Below, in pieces: positions 33,700 to 42,230 of a stretch of 64,000 nucleotides of DNA. Position numbers and translations under genes: made by a program. Position 1 is the first letter of the stretch. Each line of letters starts with the position of its first letter. The DNA lies in assembly GCF_006636215.1 (NCBI RefSeq), contig NZ_VIFM01000001.1:62001-126000 (forward strand), read 5' to 3'. Below the pieces are notes generated by a model. It ran no database searches and was not told where the DNA came from. It saw only the letters and a program-made list of their open reading frames with translations. The stretch comes from Myxococcus llanfairpwllgwyngyllgogerychwyrndrobwllllantysiliogogogochensis. GTDB lineage: Bacteria > Myxococcota > Myxococcia > Myxococcales > Myxococcaceae.

Positions 33700-35463
33700 A
33701 TGAGGTATCTGGCCCCGTGGCTCGGAGTGTGGCTGTCTGTCCTCGCGGGCTGCAGCGTGCCAGGACTGGAGGAACTCAAACGAGGGCGCGCCCTCCCTGT
33801 TTCCATCCATTACACGGCGAGCTTCACGACGGGCTGTATCCGTGTGGTGGCGCAGGGGGCACAGGACGCCACGACAAGGATGGAGGAGACAGCCTCGAAC
33901 CTGGCCTCCATTTCCCCCCCATTGAAGTGGGTGCTTCTGCGCAAGCCCCATTGGGGCGGGGACGTAAGTCTTACCGTCACCGCGCACGAGCAGACTTGTA
34001 ATGGGCCGGAGGTGGACCGTCAGGTGGTCGTCTTCGCGGCGGGAGTCGAGGACGAGCAGTCAGTGATGCTGGAGACGCCGGACATGGACGCGGATGGCTA
34101 CGTCCCCCTCGCGAACGGCGGCACGGACTGCGACGACAGCATCGAAACGGGCGCGAGTGCCTTTCCTGGCCACACCGAAGTGTGTGACGCCGTGGACAAT
34201 GACTGCGACCAGGTACTCAACGAGGGATTCACCGTCCTCTATCCCGACGGAGATGGTGATGGAGAGGGTGATTCGTCCAAGCCGTCCTGCGAAGGCGCCT
34301 TACCGCCCCCGGAGTTCGTGGCGAACGGCCGGGACTGCGATGACTCGGACCCTGGAGTGAAGACGACGGCGGCGGAGGTGTGCGACGCCATCGACAACAA
34401 CTGCAAGGGAGGGGTGGACGAGGTGGGGGACTGCGGGGGCACGCTGCGAGAGGTCGCCGACTTTCATCTCCAAGGTCCGGGTGGCGACGCCCCCTGGAGG
34501 ACGGTGGCGATGTCCCCAGCGAATGGCGGGTATCCCGTGTGGATCGCCGGCCTCGGGGGACAACTGGTCGTGCGCAAGGCGGCGAACGAGCGGTTCGAGA
34601 GCTTCAGCTTTGGAGCCTCGACGACGACGCCGCCTCCAGATGGGAGTCCGCCGGCCAGTCCGAACCATTGCGGCAACTACGGTTGGTATGCCTCGTGGGT
34701 TGATTCCGAGGGGGCTGTCTACCTGGGCGGAGCGTCCGGCCGGGTGGCGATCCATGACGGGGAGACGTGCGCCTTCGCGTCGCAACTTCCCGTCAATGAC
34801 ACGGTGGTGGGAATGGTGGGCTTCGAGAATGGCTCCGACACCATCGTGTACATGGCCACCGACGCGGGCCAGCTCTTCTACTGGAGGACCTTTGAATGGA
34901 ACCTCGGGAGGCCTCCCCAATCAACCCCCGACAGCTCTCGGGAGGGGCACCGCTACACGGGGCTGCACGGCTTCTCCGCGGACCTCACTCAAGACGATAA
35001 TGAAGAACTGTGTGTGTCGGCGGTCACGGGAGGCAAGCAAGCGGTCTTGAGCTATTTCACGAGGAACGACAGCCTGCATGTGCAGCCTCTGGACAATCCT
35101 GGCGACATCAGCGGAGCCATGAATGCGGTGTGGGCAAGGTCCTCCACCACGGCATGCGCGGTCGGTGACCGGGGAGGCGTCTGGCGGAAGATTGAAGCGG
35201 ACAAGTGGGCGCGGAAATCGGCGCCCCCTGCTGGGGCGGTCGACTTCAGCAGTGTGGTGATGTTGTCGAACGATGACTGCTACATCGTGGACAAGAGCAA
35301 CAATGGCAGGCTGCATCGGCTGACCGGGAAGGGCTGGGCCAAGGGGCCAGCCCTTCCCGAGCACCTGACGAACAAGCCCTTGCACGACCTCGCGATGGAG
35401 ACGGCGGCGAACTTCTGGATTGTCGGAGACGGTCGCGTGCTCCACTACCCGGAGCCGCCGTAG
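33700..35463 (+). CDS. Lipoprotein with MopE-type metal-binding motifs and propeller-like domain
   Basis: A 587-residue lipoprotein (lipobox VLAGC, Cys18). After an N-terminal domain come two copies of the MopE-type motif with acidic Ca2+-like loops: DMDADGYVPLANGGTDCDDS with CDAVDNDCDQ, and GRDCDDSDPG with CDAIDNNC. The C-terminal half has repeated WIAG, YLGGASG, FWIVGDG strands that suggest a beta-propeller. MopE-type proteins bind copper in methanotrophs; in myxobacteria the motif is widespread with no known function. A GGAGGG precedes the ATG. Convergent with the GDSL gene. Confidence 0.78.
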   Translation: MRYLAPWLGVWLSVLAGCSVPGLEELKRGRALPVSIHYTASFTTGCIRVVAQGAQDATTRMEETASNLASISPPLKWVLLRKPHWGGDVSLTVTAHEQTCNGPEVDRQVVVFAAGVEDEQSVMLETPDMDADGYVPLANGGTDCDDSIETGASAFPGHTEVCDAVDNDCDQVLNEGFTVLYPDGDGDGEGDSSKPSCEGALPPPEFVANGRDCDDSDPGVKTTAAEVCDAIDNNCKGGVDEVGDCGGTLREVADFHLQGPGGDAPWRTVAMSPANGGYPVWIAGLGGQLVVRKAANERFESFSFGASTTTPPPDGSPPASPNHCGNYGWYASWVDSEGAVYLGGASGRVAIHDGETCAFASQLPVNDTVVGMVGFENGSDTIVYMATDAGQLFYWRTFEWNLGRPPQSTPDSSREGHRYTGLHGFSADLTQDDNEELCVSAVTGGKQAVLSYFTRNDSLHVQPLDNPGDISGAMNAVWARSSTTACAVGDRGGVWRKIEADKWARKSAPPAGAVDFSSVVMLSNDDCYIVDKSNNGRLHRLTGKGWAKGPALPEHLTNKPLHDLAMETAANFWIVGDGRVLHYPEPP

Positions 35464-35506
35464 CCGCCGGTTCGCGGTGTCTTCGAGCCAGGGGGCCGTG
35501 ACAGCC

Positions 35507-35543
35507 CGTGCCATTCCGCCGCGCGGCTCCGCGGAATGGCACG
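35507..35543. terminator. Bidirectional hairpin terminator
   Basis: A perfect 13-bp stem CGTGCCATTCCGC / GCGGAATGGCACG with an 11-base loop, midway between the ends of the MopE-motif gene and the GDSL gene. Confidence 0.7.
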
Positions 35544-35560
35544 AGCAGCGAACAAGCGAC

Positions 35561-36454
35561 CTACAAGGTGCTCTCGGGTGCCATCACGGACGGGTCCATC
35601 GGGAATGGCGCACCGAAGCCGGGGATGTCGGAGACCAGGTCATAGACGAGGTCCGCGAAGATGCTGTGCCCGTAGCTGGTCGGGTGCGCGAGGTCCCAGA
35701 ACAGGTACTTGTCCGGGTTGACTGACTTGCCTTCGCACGAGTCCTTCACATTCGTCAGCCCATACGTGGACGGAGACGCGATGATGAGGTTGAGGTGCTT
35801 GTGAGCGTCCACGCCATAGAAGGTCACGGTCGGGTAGTCGATGCGCAGCCGCTTCAGCGCCTGAGCCCACAGGCTGTTGAAATGTGTCACAGGAGGCGCG
35901 AACACGTACGTCCCCAGGCCGCCCGGAATGATTCGCGCCTTCGGCGTCTTCTCCAAGGGGGGAAGGTTCACCCAGACAATCTTCTTGGCGCCCGCGGCCA
36001 CCAACTTACGAATCTGCGCCTCGACGTTCGAAGCCGCCTGGGCCGCCGCGGCCTTGATGGCCGTCGAGTTCAGCGGGTTGTCTTCCACCTTCCGGCTGAT
36101 GTCGTTGGCGCCGCCCCACAACGTAAACAGCGTCGTGGGGGTGATGAGCGGAGCCTTGTTCAGGTAGGAGTTCACCTGGGTCGTCATTCCGCTCGTAAGC
36201 GCCCCGCCTCGTGCGTAGTTCGTCCCGCCGTCGTCGGAGGCCGTGAGCGGCAACCCGAGCGCGGTGGCGAGCTGTTTGACCCACACCCCGTAAATCTGAC
36301 TGGCCGGTTGAGTGTTCGGACCGCTGGTGGAGACCCCGTTGTTTCCGTTGTCGCTCAGGCTGTCGCCGAACGCGACGATGGCACTCTGCGCGCTGGCATG
36401 CAGGGGCGCGAGCACGGCCAGGGTCATCCACCCTGTCAAAAATGACTTCTTCAT
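35561..36454 (-). CDS. Secreted GDSL/SGNH-family hydrolase (esterase/lipase)
   Basis: A 297-residue secreted esterase or lipase. Signal peptide (1-22) is followed by the nucleophile block FGDSLSDNGN (Ser32), the block III asparagine in GGANDIS (about 115) and the Asp-His pair in FWDLAHPTSYGH near residue 255. All four SGNH blocks are in order. The family includes phospholipase- and haemolysin-like enzymes; the substrate here is unknown. The gene is single. An AT-rich stretch, rare in this window, lies upstream of the start and may hold its promoter. Confidence 0.88.
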   Translation of the reverse strand: MKKSFLTGWMTLAVLAPLHASAQSAIVAFGDSLSDNGNNGVSTSGPNTQPASQIYGVWVKQLATALGLPLTASDDGGTNYARGGALTSGMTTQVNSYLNKAPLITPTTLFTLWGGANDISRKVEDNPLNSTAIKAAAAQAASNVEAQIRKLVAAGAKKIVWVNLPPLEKTPKARIIPGGLGTYVFAPPVTHFNSLWAQALKRLRIDYPTVTFYGVDAHKHLNLIIASPSTYGLTNVKDSCEGKSVNPDKYLFWDLAHPTSYGHSIFADLVYDLVSDIPGFGAPFPMDPSVMAPESTL

Positions 36455-36618
36455 CCAGAGACTCCGAGTCGAGGGGTACCCAAGCGAACCTATCCCCGGA
36501 TTCTCTGCTTATCAATATTTTCTAGTTTTCTTGCCTGCACTCGCGGGGAGGGCGCGCGCGGACGGAGGGTCCGACCTGGCGCCTCCTCGCCGCCGCCCTC
36601 CGGCAAAAATAAATCCCG

Positions 36619-36645
36619 TGTCGATCTCCCCGAAATACGTTCGTC
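36619..36645 (+). promoter_or_regulatory. Putative ECF42-type sigma promoter (TGTCGA-N17-CGTC)
   Basis: TGTCGA (36619-36624) and CGTC (36642-36645) are separated by 17 bases and lie about 55 bases before the VOC gene. The TGTCGATCTCCC and TTCGTCG blocks match those before the DUF1801 gene with the same spacing. Confidence 0.58.
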
Positions 36646-36697
36646 GTGAGGATGAAGGCGACGCTCACCTCATCCAACCCTCTGAAGGAGACGCACC

Positions 36698-37108
36698 ATG
36701 GGCACCAAGATCTTCGTCAACCTCCCCGTCGAGTCGCTGGACCGCGCCGTCGGTTTCTTCACGAAGCTGGGCTACACGTTCAACCCCCAGTTCACCGACG
36801 CCAACGCGACGTGCATGGTCATCAGCGAGGACATCTACGCGATGCTGCTGGTGAAGCCCTACTTCAAGGGCTTCATCAAGAAGGAGGTCGCGGATGCCAC
36901 GAAGACGACCCAGGTCATCATCGCCCTGACCGTGGACAGCCGGGCCGCCGTCGACTCGCTGCTGGAGAAGGCGCTCGCGGCGGGCGCCAAGGAGTCCAAG
37001 GAGAAGATGGACCAGGGCTTCATGTACCAGCGCAGCTTCGAGGACCTGGACGGGCACCAGTGGGAGAGCTTCTGGATGGACCCCTCCGCCGTCGCGCCGC
37101 AGCAGTAG
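36698..37108 (+). CDS. VOC family (glyoxalase/bleomycin-resistance-like) protein
   Basis: A 136-residue protein covering one VOC domain: IFVNLPVESLDRAVGFFTKL at the start, then the paired beta-alpha-beta-beta units ending FEDLDGHQWESFWMD. DGHQWE is the usual C-terminal glutamate ligand site. It belongs to the small glyoxalase-related group often found under ECF sigma control. GAAGGAG precedes the ATG. The upstream promoter resembles that of the DUF1801 gene. The substrate is unknown. Confidence 0.88.
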   Translation: MGTKIFVNLPVESLDRAVGFFTKLGYTFNPQFTDANATCMVISEDIYAMLLVKPYFKGFIKKEVADATKTTQVIIALTVDSRAAVDSLLEKALAAGAKESKEKMDQGFMYQRSFEDLDGHQWESFWMDPSAVAPQQ

Positions 37109-37127
37109 GCACCTTGGAGGAGAGTGC

Positions 37128-37154
37128 CGCCCTTCGAGAGAGCCTCGAAGGGCG
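37128..37154. terminator. Hairpin terminator between VOC and sensor kinase genes
   Basis: A perfect 11-bp stem CGCCCTTCGAG / CTCGAAGGGCG with a 5-base loop lies between two convergent genes and can serve both. Confidence 0.68.
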
Positions 37155-37174
37155 CGCGCCACCTCTCGCGACAG

Positions 37175-38794
37175 CTATTGCGAGAAGGTCTCGATGGCGC
37201 GGAGCAGCGTCTCCGGCTGGACGGGCTTGGCCAGAAAGCCCGAGGCCCCACCCCGAGTCAGCTTCACGGCGGTGGCGGCATCCGCGGAGAGAATCAGCAG
37301 CGGAATCGAGGAGAGCGCGGGGTCTTCACGACAGGCGTTGTAGAACGTCTCGCCATCCATGACGGGCATCCGGATGTCCAGGAGGATGAGACCGGGGCGC
37401 AGGCCCTGTCGGAGCAGCTCGAGCGCCACCTGGCCGTTCGACGCGGGAACCACCTTGTAGTCCCTGCCCTCCAGAATCTCCGAGATACCGAGCCGGACCT
37501 CGTCCTCGTCCTCGACGACCATCACCGTGGTTGAACCGGCGTTCCCACGCTCCATGGACGCAAGCTCCTGCCCATGACTCGCGCTCCGCGCGGGAGCATC
37601 CTCACTCGCACGCTGACTCGTCATCGACCGGGGGAGCACCACCGTGAAGGTCGTCCCCTCTGCTTCAGAAGAACGCACGGAGACCGTTCCTCCGTGGCTT
37701 CGAACAATCTGCTCGACGATGTAGAGCCCGAGGCCCAACCCTCCGCCCGCCACGCGCCGCTGCGCGTGCTGGCCCTGTCGGAAGGGATTGAAAAGCACCG
37801 GCACCAGGTCATCCGGAATCACGGGTCCCCGGTTGTGCACCGCGAAGACGACCTCGTCAGCCTCCGCCCGGAGTGTGACGCGGACGGGCGCTCGCTCCGC
37901 TCCGTACTGCAGGGCGTTGGTGATGAGGTTGGTGGCCACCTGCGTGAGGCGGCCAGGGTCCCAGTCGCCGAGGACGACCACCTCCGTCGCCACCAACTGA
38001 ATCTCCCGCCCGGGATGGGACAGGCCCAGGTCGTCAAGGGCCTCCTTGAGGAGCGCCAGGAGGTCGATGCGCTGCCGGGACACGGGCAGGTGACTGGTCA
38101 CTCGAGCATGGGTGACATCCAGGAGGTCGTTGATGATGAGGTTGGCTCTCTCCGCGCTCCGCAGGGCGCGCTCGATGGCCTTCGCCCGCTGGGGGTCTTC
38201 CGTCTTGCGCAGGAGGTGGGAGGCCACGGTGGTGATGACCGAGAGCGGATTGCGCAGGTCATGGCTGACGACCCCCACGAGGATCTGCTGGAAGTCATGG
38301 GCCGCGGCGAGCTCCCGCGTCCGCTGCGCGTCCTCGTCGCGAAGCTTGATCATGGTCAGGTAGGCGCCGAGCTGCGCCGTGATGACCGAGAGCAACCGGA
38401 GATGCTGCACGTCGTAGGAGATGTCCTCGGAGGGCTCCATGCGAACCAGGCCGATGACCTCGTCCAATCCCATCAAGGGCAAGGTCAGGTGAGGATGCGC
38501 ATCGGACGAGCGGCCAATCTCGTCGGCGTGCGCGATGAGGCGGAAGAGCCGGGTGAGGGTCGACAGCAGCGCCCCCCGCTCCGAGGCAGGCGGCTCCGGC
38601 ACCACGACCAGCGTGTACGAAGTGCCCGAGAACGCCTTCAAGAGCGCACATCGCCGGTAGGGAATGAGCACCCGCGTCAGCTCCAGCGTGCGCTGGACCC
38701 GCTCATCCGCCCTGTCGGCCGATTCGAGCGTGCGCGCAATCTCGGAGAGGGTCCGCGCGATGCGACCAAGCTCGGCGTCGTACTCCGCGCTCAT
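37175..38794 (-). CDS. GAF hybrid sensor histidine kinase with C-terminal receiver
   Basis: A 539-residue cytoplasmic kinase: GAF-like sensor (about 20-150), HisKA with VVSHDLRNPLSV (His178), HATPase (NLITNALQYG, GGGLGLGLYIV) and a C-terminal receiver domain (about 420-538) with the phosphoacceptor in LILLDIRMPVMDG (Asp473). No membrane span. It shares an ATGA overlap with the KaiC gene upstream and is the last gene of that operon. KaiC paired with GAF kinases is a recurrent bacterial arrangement; here the KaiC state may feed into the kinase (inference). Confidence 0.87.
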   Translation of the reverse strand: MSAEYDAELGRIARTLSEIARTLESADRADERVQRTLELTRVLIPYRRCALLKAFSGTSYTLVVVPEPPASERGALLSTLTRLFRLIAHADEIGRSSDAHPHLTLPLMGLDEVIGLVRMEPSEDISYDVQHLRLLSVITAQLGAYLTMIKLRDEDAQRTRELAAAHDFQQILVGVVSHDLRNPLSVITTVASHLLRKTEDPQRAKAIERALRSAERANLIINDLLDVTHARVTSHLPVSRQRIDLLALLKEALDDLGLSHPGREIQLVATEVVVLGDWDPGRLTQVATNLITNALQYGAERAPVRVTLRAEADEVVFAVHNRGPVIPDDLVPVLFNPFRQGQHAQRRVAGGGLGLGLYIVEQIVRSHGGTVSVRSSEAEGTTFTVVLPRSMTSQRASEDAPARSASHGQELASMERGNAGSTTVMVVEDEDEVRLGISEILEGRDYKVVPASNGQVALELLRQGLRPGLILLDIRMPVMDGETFYNACREDPALSSIPLLILSADAATAVKLTRGGASGFLAKPVQPETLLRAIETFSQ

Positions 38795-40260
38795 GGGCTC
38801 TCCCTCGGCTCCCGGGTGGGAAGGCCGGTGAGAACACCGCGCAGGTCCTTGAAGCGCCCCGAGGTCACCTTCAAGCCGTCCGAGCCCACGGTCATCGACC
38901 GAAGCTCGGAGTTGTGCTTGATGCCGCGCGCCTTGAGCACCGAGATGGCCCGCTCCAGCTTGTTGCCAATCTCCACGTAGCGCAGCTGGATGAGGTTGTC
39001 GGCGATGAAGGAAACCCCGTGCCCCGAGATGACCGCGGTGCCCAGCAGCTGCTCGGATTCGACGGTCATCAGGAGCGTGACGCCCGCGCCGCGCATGTGT
39101 TTCGCGATGGCGTAGACCATCTCCTTGTAGCGACGGTCCGAGGGCACCCCCAGGGACATGGTGGTCAGGCTGTCGAACACCGCTCGGGTGGCCCCCAGCG
39201 CGCTCACCTCCTTGCGAGCCTCATAGAGGAAGCGGTCCGTCGACAGCTCCACGGGTGACGTGTACTTGATGACCAGCTTCCCCTGCTCCTCGAGCGCGGC
39301 CAGATCCCAACCCACGCTGCGCGCAATCGAGCGGAGCTGGTCGGGAGTCTCCTCGAGCGTGAAGAGGACGCCTTTCTCACCCCGCTGAGCCCCCTCGATG
39401 AGGAACTGGAGACTGAGCAGCGTCTTTCCGCTGCCCGTTCCGCCCTGAATCACCGTCGCGCTCCCGCTCGGGAGTCCGCCACCCAGCAGGTCATCCAGGC
39501 CCTCGACGCCCATGGTGGCGCGCGCCCCCGGGTCCGCGCTGGGCTGGACCTGGGTGTCCGAAGGAGTGCTCACGCGAGGGTAGAACGAGACGCCCGCCTT
39601 GCTGATGTCGAAGAAGTGCCGGCCCGACGTGTAGCCCGCGCCCCGCAGCTTGAGCACCTCCAGCTCGCGCACCGAGGTGAGCTCCTGCCGCTCGCTGCCC
39701 AGACGGATGATGCCATCGGCCACCGCGAACTCGGCGAAGACGGGGAACTCCTCCCGCGTGTATTCGCCGACGAGCAGCGTCGTCGCGCCCCAGCTCGCCG
39801 TCTGGACCGCGAGGTCATAGATGAACGGACGCGCCCCCCCACCCTGGTTCTGGAGGAGTTCGCCGATGGCGCGAAAGCTGTCGATGGCCACGAAGTCCGG
39901 CTCATGCTTCTCGACGCGCGCCTCTATCTCCGCGAGCGTCCGCTCCGCCCCCTGGCGCACGCATGCACCGAGGTCGACGAAGATGACCTGCTTGTCGAGC
40001 AGCTCGACATCGAAGAAGTCGAACAACTGCATGTAGCGGATGACCTTGAGGGCCGGCTCGGAGAGCGTGGTGAAGTAGAGGCACTTCTTTCCCTGACGCG
40101 CCGCATGGAAGAGCATCTGGAGCGTCAGGACCGTCTTTCCGGACCCCGGCTCGCCGGCGATGACCACCATGGAACGGGCGGGAATCCCGCCTCCGAGAAT
40201 CCGGTCCAGCGCCACGTCACCCGTGGTCTCGGACTCGAGAGAGGTCTTCTTGGCGATCAT
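38791..40260 (-). CDS. kaiC: KaiC-family RecA-like ATPase (two domains)
   Basis: A 489-residue tandem KaiC protein. Walker A motifs are GEPGSGKT (36-43) and GGTGSGKT (273-280). The second domain keeps the catalytic pair in FTLEETPDQL (Glu303/304); in the first the equivalent is TTLSEP with one glutamate. In the C-terminal domain the site that in cyanobacterial KaiC is Ser431-Thr432 reads VSFIADN (Ser417-Phe418), by my alignment, so at most one phosphosite remains. No kaiA or kaiB is nearby. The gene is coupled by 4-base overlaps to a small protein upstream and to the hybrid kinase downstream. A signalling rather than clock role is likely. Confidence 0.88.
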   Translation of the reverse strand: MIAKKTSLESETTGDVALDRILGGGIPARSMVVIAGEPGSGKTVLTLQMLFHAARQGKKCLYFTTLSEPALKVIRYMQLFDFFDVELLDKQVIFVDLGACVRQGAERTLAEIEARVEKHEPDFVAIDSFRAIGELLQNQGGGARPFIYDLAVQTASWGATTLLVGEYTREEFPVFAEFAVADGIIRLGSERQELTSVRELEVLKLRGAGYTSGRHFFDISKAGVSFYPRVSTPSDTQVQPSADPGARATMGVEGLDDLLGGGLPSGSATVIQGGTGSGKTLLSLQFLIEGAQRGEKGVLFTLEETPDQLRSIARSVGWDLAALEEQGKLVIKYTSPVELSTDRFLYEARKEVSALGATRAVFDSLTTMSLGVPSDRRYKEMVYAIAKHMRGAGVTLLMTVESEQLLGTAVISGHGVSFIADNLIQLRYVEIGNKLERAISVLKARGIKHNSELRSMTVGSDGLKVTSGRFKDLRGVLTGLPTREPRESP

Positions 40261-40652
40261 GACTCATCCTCTGGAGGAAACAGACGACAGCGCTCGATTT
40301 CGGGAATCCCGCGGAGCCTGCGCAGGACCACGGGGCCCGTGAGCTCCCGCAGAAGCGGCTGCAGCTCGCGCGCGACTTCGCGCAGGCCGTCCAGCGTTCC
40401 GGCGGTGCCGGCCTTCCATTCGGGGGGAAGGAACAGGTGGTACTCGAAGCGCTCCCGGCTGACGGAGATGCCTTGGAGTTCGGGCACGGTTCTCGCGGCG
40501 TGCTTCAAGCTGCGACGAATGAGGGTCGCCGTGGCCGGCGTTCCCAGCAGGTCGGCCAACGCCGACCAGAGGACCTCGAAGAGCACCGCCGCCTCACAGT
40601 CGGGCGGATGGACGGTCTCGGTTCTCTGAGGCTGCTCACGCTTCTCGGTCAC
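40257..40652 (-). CDS. Small protein of unknown function, first gene of the KaiC operon
   Basis: A 131-residue mixed alpha/beta protein I do not recognise. Conserved-looking stretches are LFEVLWSALADLLGTPATAT, LIRRSLKHAAR and a C-terminal basic/acidic end LRRLRGIPEIERC. The GTG start with GGATGG upstream is chosen; a TTG further up is possible. It ends in an ATGA overlap with kaiC and is therefore likely a KaiC partner. No KaiA or KaiB resemblance is visible. Confidence 0.62.
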   Translation of the reverse strand: MTEKREQPQRTETVHPPDCEAAVLFEVLWSALADLLGTPATATLIRRSLKHAARTVPELQGISVSRERFEYHLFLPPEWKAGTAGTLDGLREVARELQPLLRELTGPVVLRRLRGIPEIERCRLFPPEDES

Positions 40653-40756
40653 GGGCCATCCAGTCCGGGCGCATGCGAGCAGCCCCAAGCCAATCCGCTG
40701 TCACTCGCTTCGGCGTCCTCGTCCCGCCATCCCATGAGGTGACGAGAAGCAGGGCG

Positions 40757-40975
40757 TCACACTTCGCGGCCCCGAGCCTTGGGCCGCGCATTGCGCTGAC
40801 GCTCTTCCGCCAGACGCTCGACGTCGCCTCGGCGCACGAGCCGTCGCCCGCTCATGGTGCGCAGCGCCGGCAGGCGGCCCTTGTCGCAGAGCACGCGCAC
40901 CGTGTCGGGCGAAAGGCCCAGGACATGCCCGGCTTCGCTCGGCGTCAGAAGCTCTTCGGGGTCGCGATTCGACAA
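40757..40975 (-). CDS. Excisionase-type helix-turn-helix protein
   Basis: A 72-residue protein with a single winged helix-turn-helix of the MerR/excisionase type: LLTPSEAGHVLGLSPDTVRV, LCDKGRLPALRT, GRRLVRRGDVERL. The start is TTG preceded by GGGAGG. Not associated with any integrase here, so it is more likely a small regulator of the downstream KaiC operon. A dyad lies 26 bases upstream of its start. Confidence 0.75.
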   Translation of the reverse strand: MSNRDPEELLTPSEAGHVLGLSPDTVRVLCDKGRLPALRTMSGRRLVRRGDVERLAEERQRNARPKARGREV

Positions 40976-41000
40976 AAATGCCTCCCGCTCACGGTACGAA

Positions 41001-41018
41001 GATCCAGGTTCCTGGATC
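41001..41018. promoter_or_regulatory. Dyad GATCCAGG-TT-CCTGGATC, possible operator
   Basis: An 8-bp perfect inverted repeat with 2-base centre, 26 bases upstream of the HTH gene start and downstream of the monooxygenase gene. Could be the HTH protein's own operator or part of a terminator; no other copy was noticed. Confidence 0.35.
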
Positions 41019-41096
41019 GCCGGAGGGAGTTAGGCATTGAACTGCGGTCCTGCAAGGGTGGGCGTGAACCACCACGGCCGCGGAAGGGCCCACGCC

Positions 41097-42230
41097 TCAG
41101 CCGACGGGCACGCCAGGCATGTCGCGGACGACCTTCTCGAGCTCCGCGCGGGCCACCGACTCCGGCGTCCACGCCATCGCCACGTCGCGCAGGCTTCGTG
41201 CGAGGCCGCTCTCCCACTGGGCGACCTTCCCGAGCATCCACGAGCGGTCGCGGATCCGCTCCGCGCGCGGGCGACGGAGGCTCTCGTAGCGGGCCAGCGC
41301 CGCGTCCGTGGGGCCCTGCGTCACGAGGAGCTGCGCGAGCGCGGCGGCGTCCTCGATGGCGAGCCCCGCGCCCTGCCCCAGGTTGGGCGTCACGGCGTGG
41401 GCGGCATCCCCGAGCAGCACGACGCGGGGACTCCACCAGCGCGGCGCGGAGCAATCCTCGATGTCGTTGTGCCGCAGCCCCTCCAGCCGCTCGAACGCAG
41501 CCAGCGCGGAGCGGGCCGGGTCCGCGAACTCGGCATACAGGGCCCGGAAGCCGGCGAGGTCCTTCCACGGCGGAGGCGCGCGACGCGGAGCATTGAGCGT
41601 GAGGAACACGTACGATTTCCCCGCTCCCAGCGGCACCACGCCCGCGCGCTTTCCCCGGCCCCACATCTCGACCACGCCGTCCCCGAAGTGCCCGTCGACC
41701 ACGAGGCGCCAGCACGTGTAGCCGGAGTAGCGCGAGGGCACGTCGGCGCCGGGGACCTGGGCCCGCACAGTGGAGCGGATGCCGTCCGCGCCGACCACGA
41801 CGTCATAGCGACCCGCCGTGCCGTCGGAGAACACCACGTCCACGCCGTCCGCGCCGCGCTCCAGGCTCGCGACCGTCACGCCGTGTCGCGGCGCGGGGGA
41901 CGCGGCACGCAGGACCCGAAGCAGCTCGTTGCGGTGGATGGCCGTGGCCGGGAGCGGCATGTCCGGCATCGCGTACGCCGTCTGCTGGAGCACGCGGCCA
42001 GAGGCGTCCGTGATTCGGGCCAGGCCCACCAGATGCCCGGCGGCGACGACGGCCTCGTGCAACGCGAGCCCCTTCATCACCGACATCACATTGGGGCCGA
42101 GCACGATGCCCGCGCCCTCGTCCTCGTAGGAGGGCCGCCGCTCGACGAGGTCGGCCTCCACGTCACGACGCGCCAGGGCCGCGCCCAGCGCGAGCCCACC
42201 GATTCCACCGCCGACAATCAGCACCTTCAC
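41097..42230 (-). CDS. FAD-dependent aromatic monooxygenase (PHBH fold)
   Basis: A 377-residue flavoprotein hydroxylase. The FAD-binding Rossmann motif is MKVLIVGGGIGGLALGAALA, the DG motif is VVVGADGIRSTVR, and the C-terminal GD motif is VVLLGDAAHAVTPNLGQGAG. It would hydroxylate an aromatic or polycyclic substrate using NAD(P)H and O2. The GTG start has GGAGG upstream and overlaps the stop of the TetR gene (GTGA), so the two form an operon under the double palindrome upstream. The TetR presumably senses the substrate. Confidence 0.87.
   Translation of the reverse strand: MKVLIVGGGIGGLALGAALARRDVEADLVERRPSYEDEGAGIVLGPNVMSVMKGLALHEAVVAAGHLVGLARITDASGRVLQQTAYAMPDMPLPATAIHRNELLRVLRAASPAPRHGVTVASLERGADGVDVVFSDGTAGRYDVVVGADGIRSTVRAQVPGADVPSRYSGYTCWRLVVDGHFGDGVVEMWGRGKRAGVVPLGAGKSYVFLTLNAPRRAPPPWKDLAGFRALYAEFADPARSALAAFERLEGLRHNDIEDCSAPRWWSPRVVLLGDAAHAVTPNLGQGAGLAIEDAAALAQLLVTQGPTDAALARYESLRRPRAERIRDRSWMLGKVAQWESGLARSLRDVAMAWTPESVARAELEKVVRDMPGVPVG

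Noticed and set aside
40757-40975. Excisionase of an integrated element
   Set aside because: No integrase, attachment sites or phage genes nearby; the fold is also used by small regulators.
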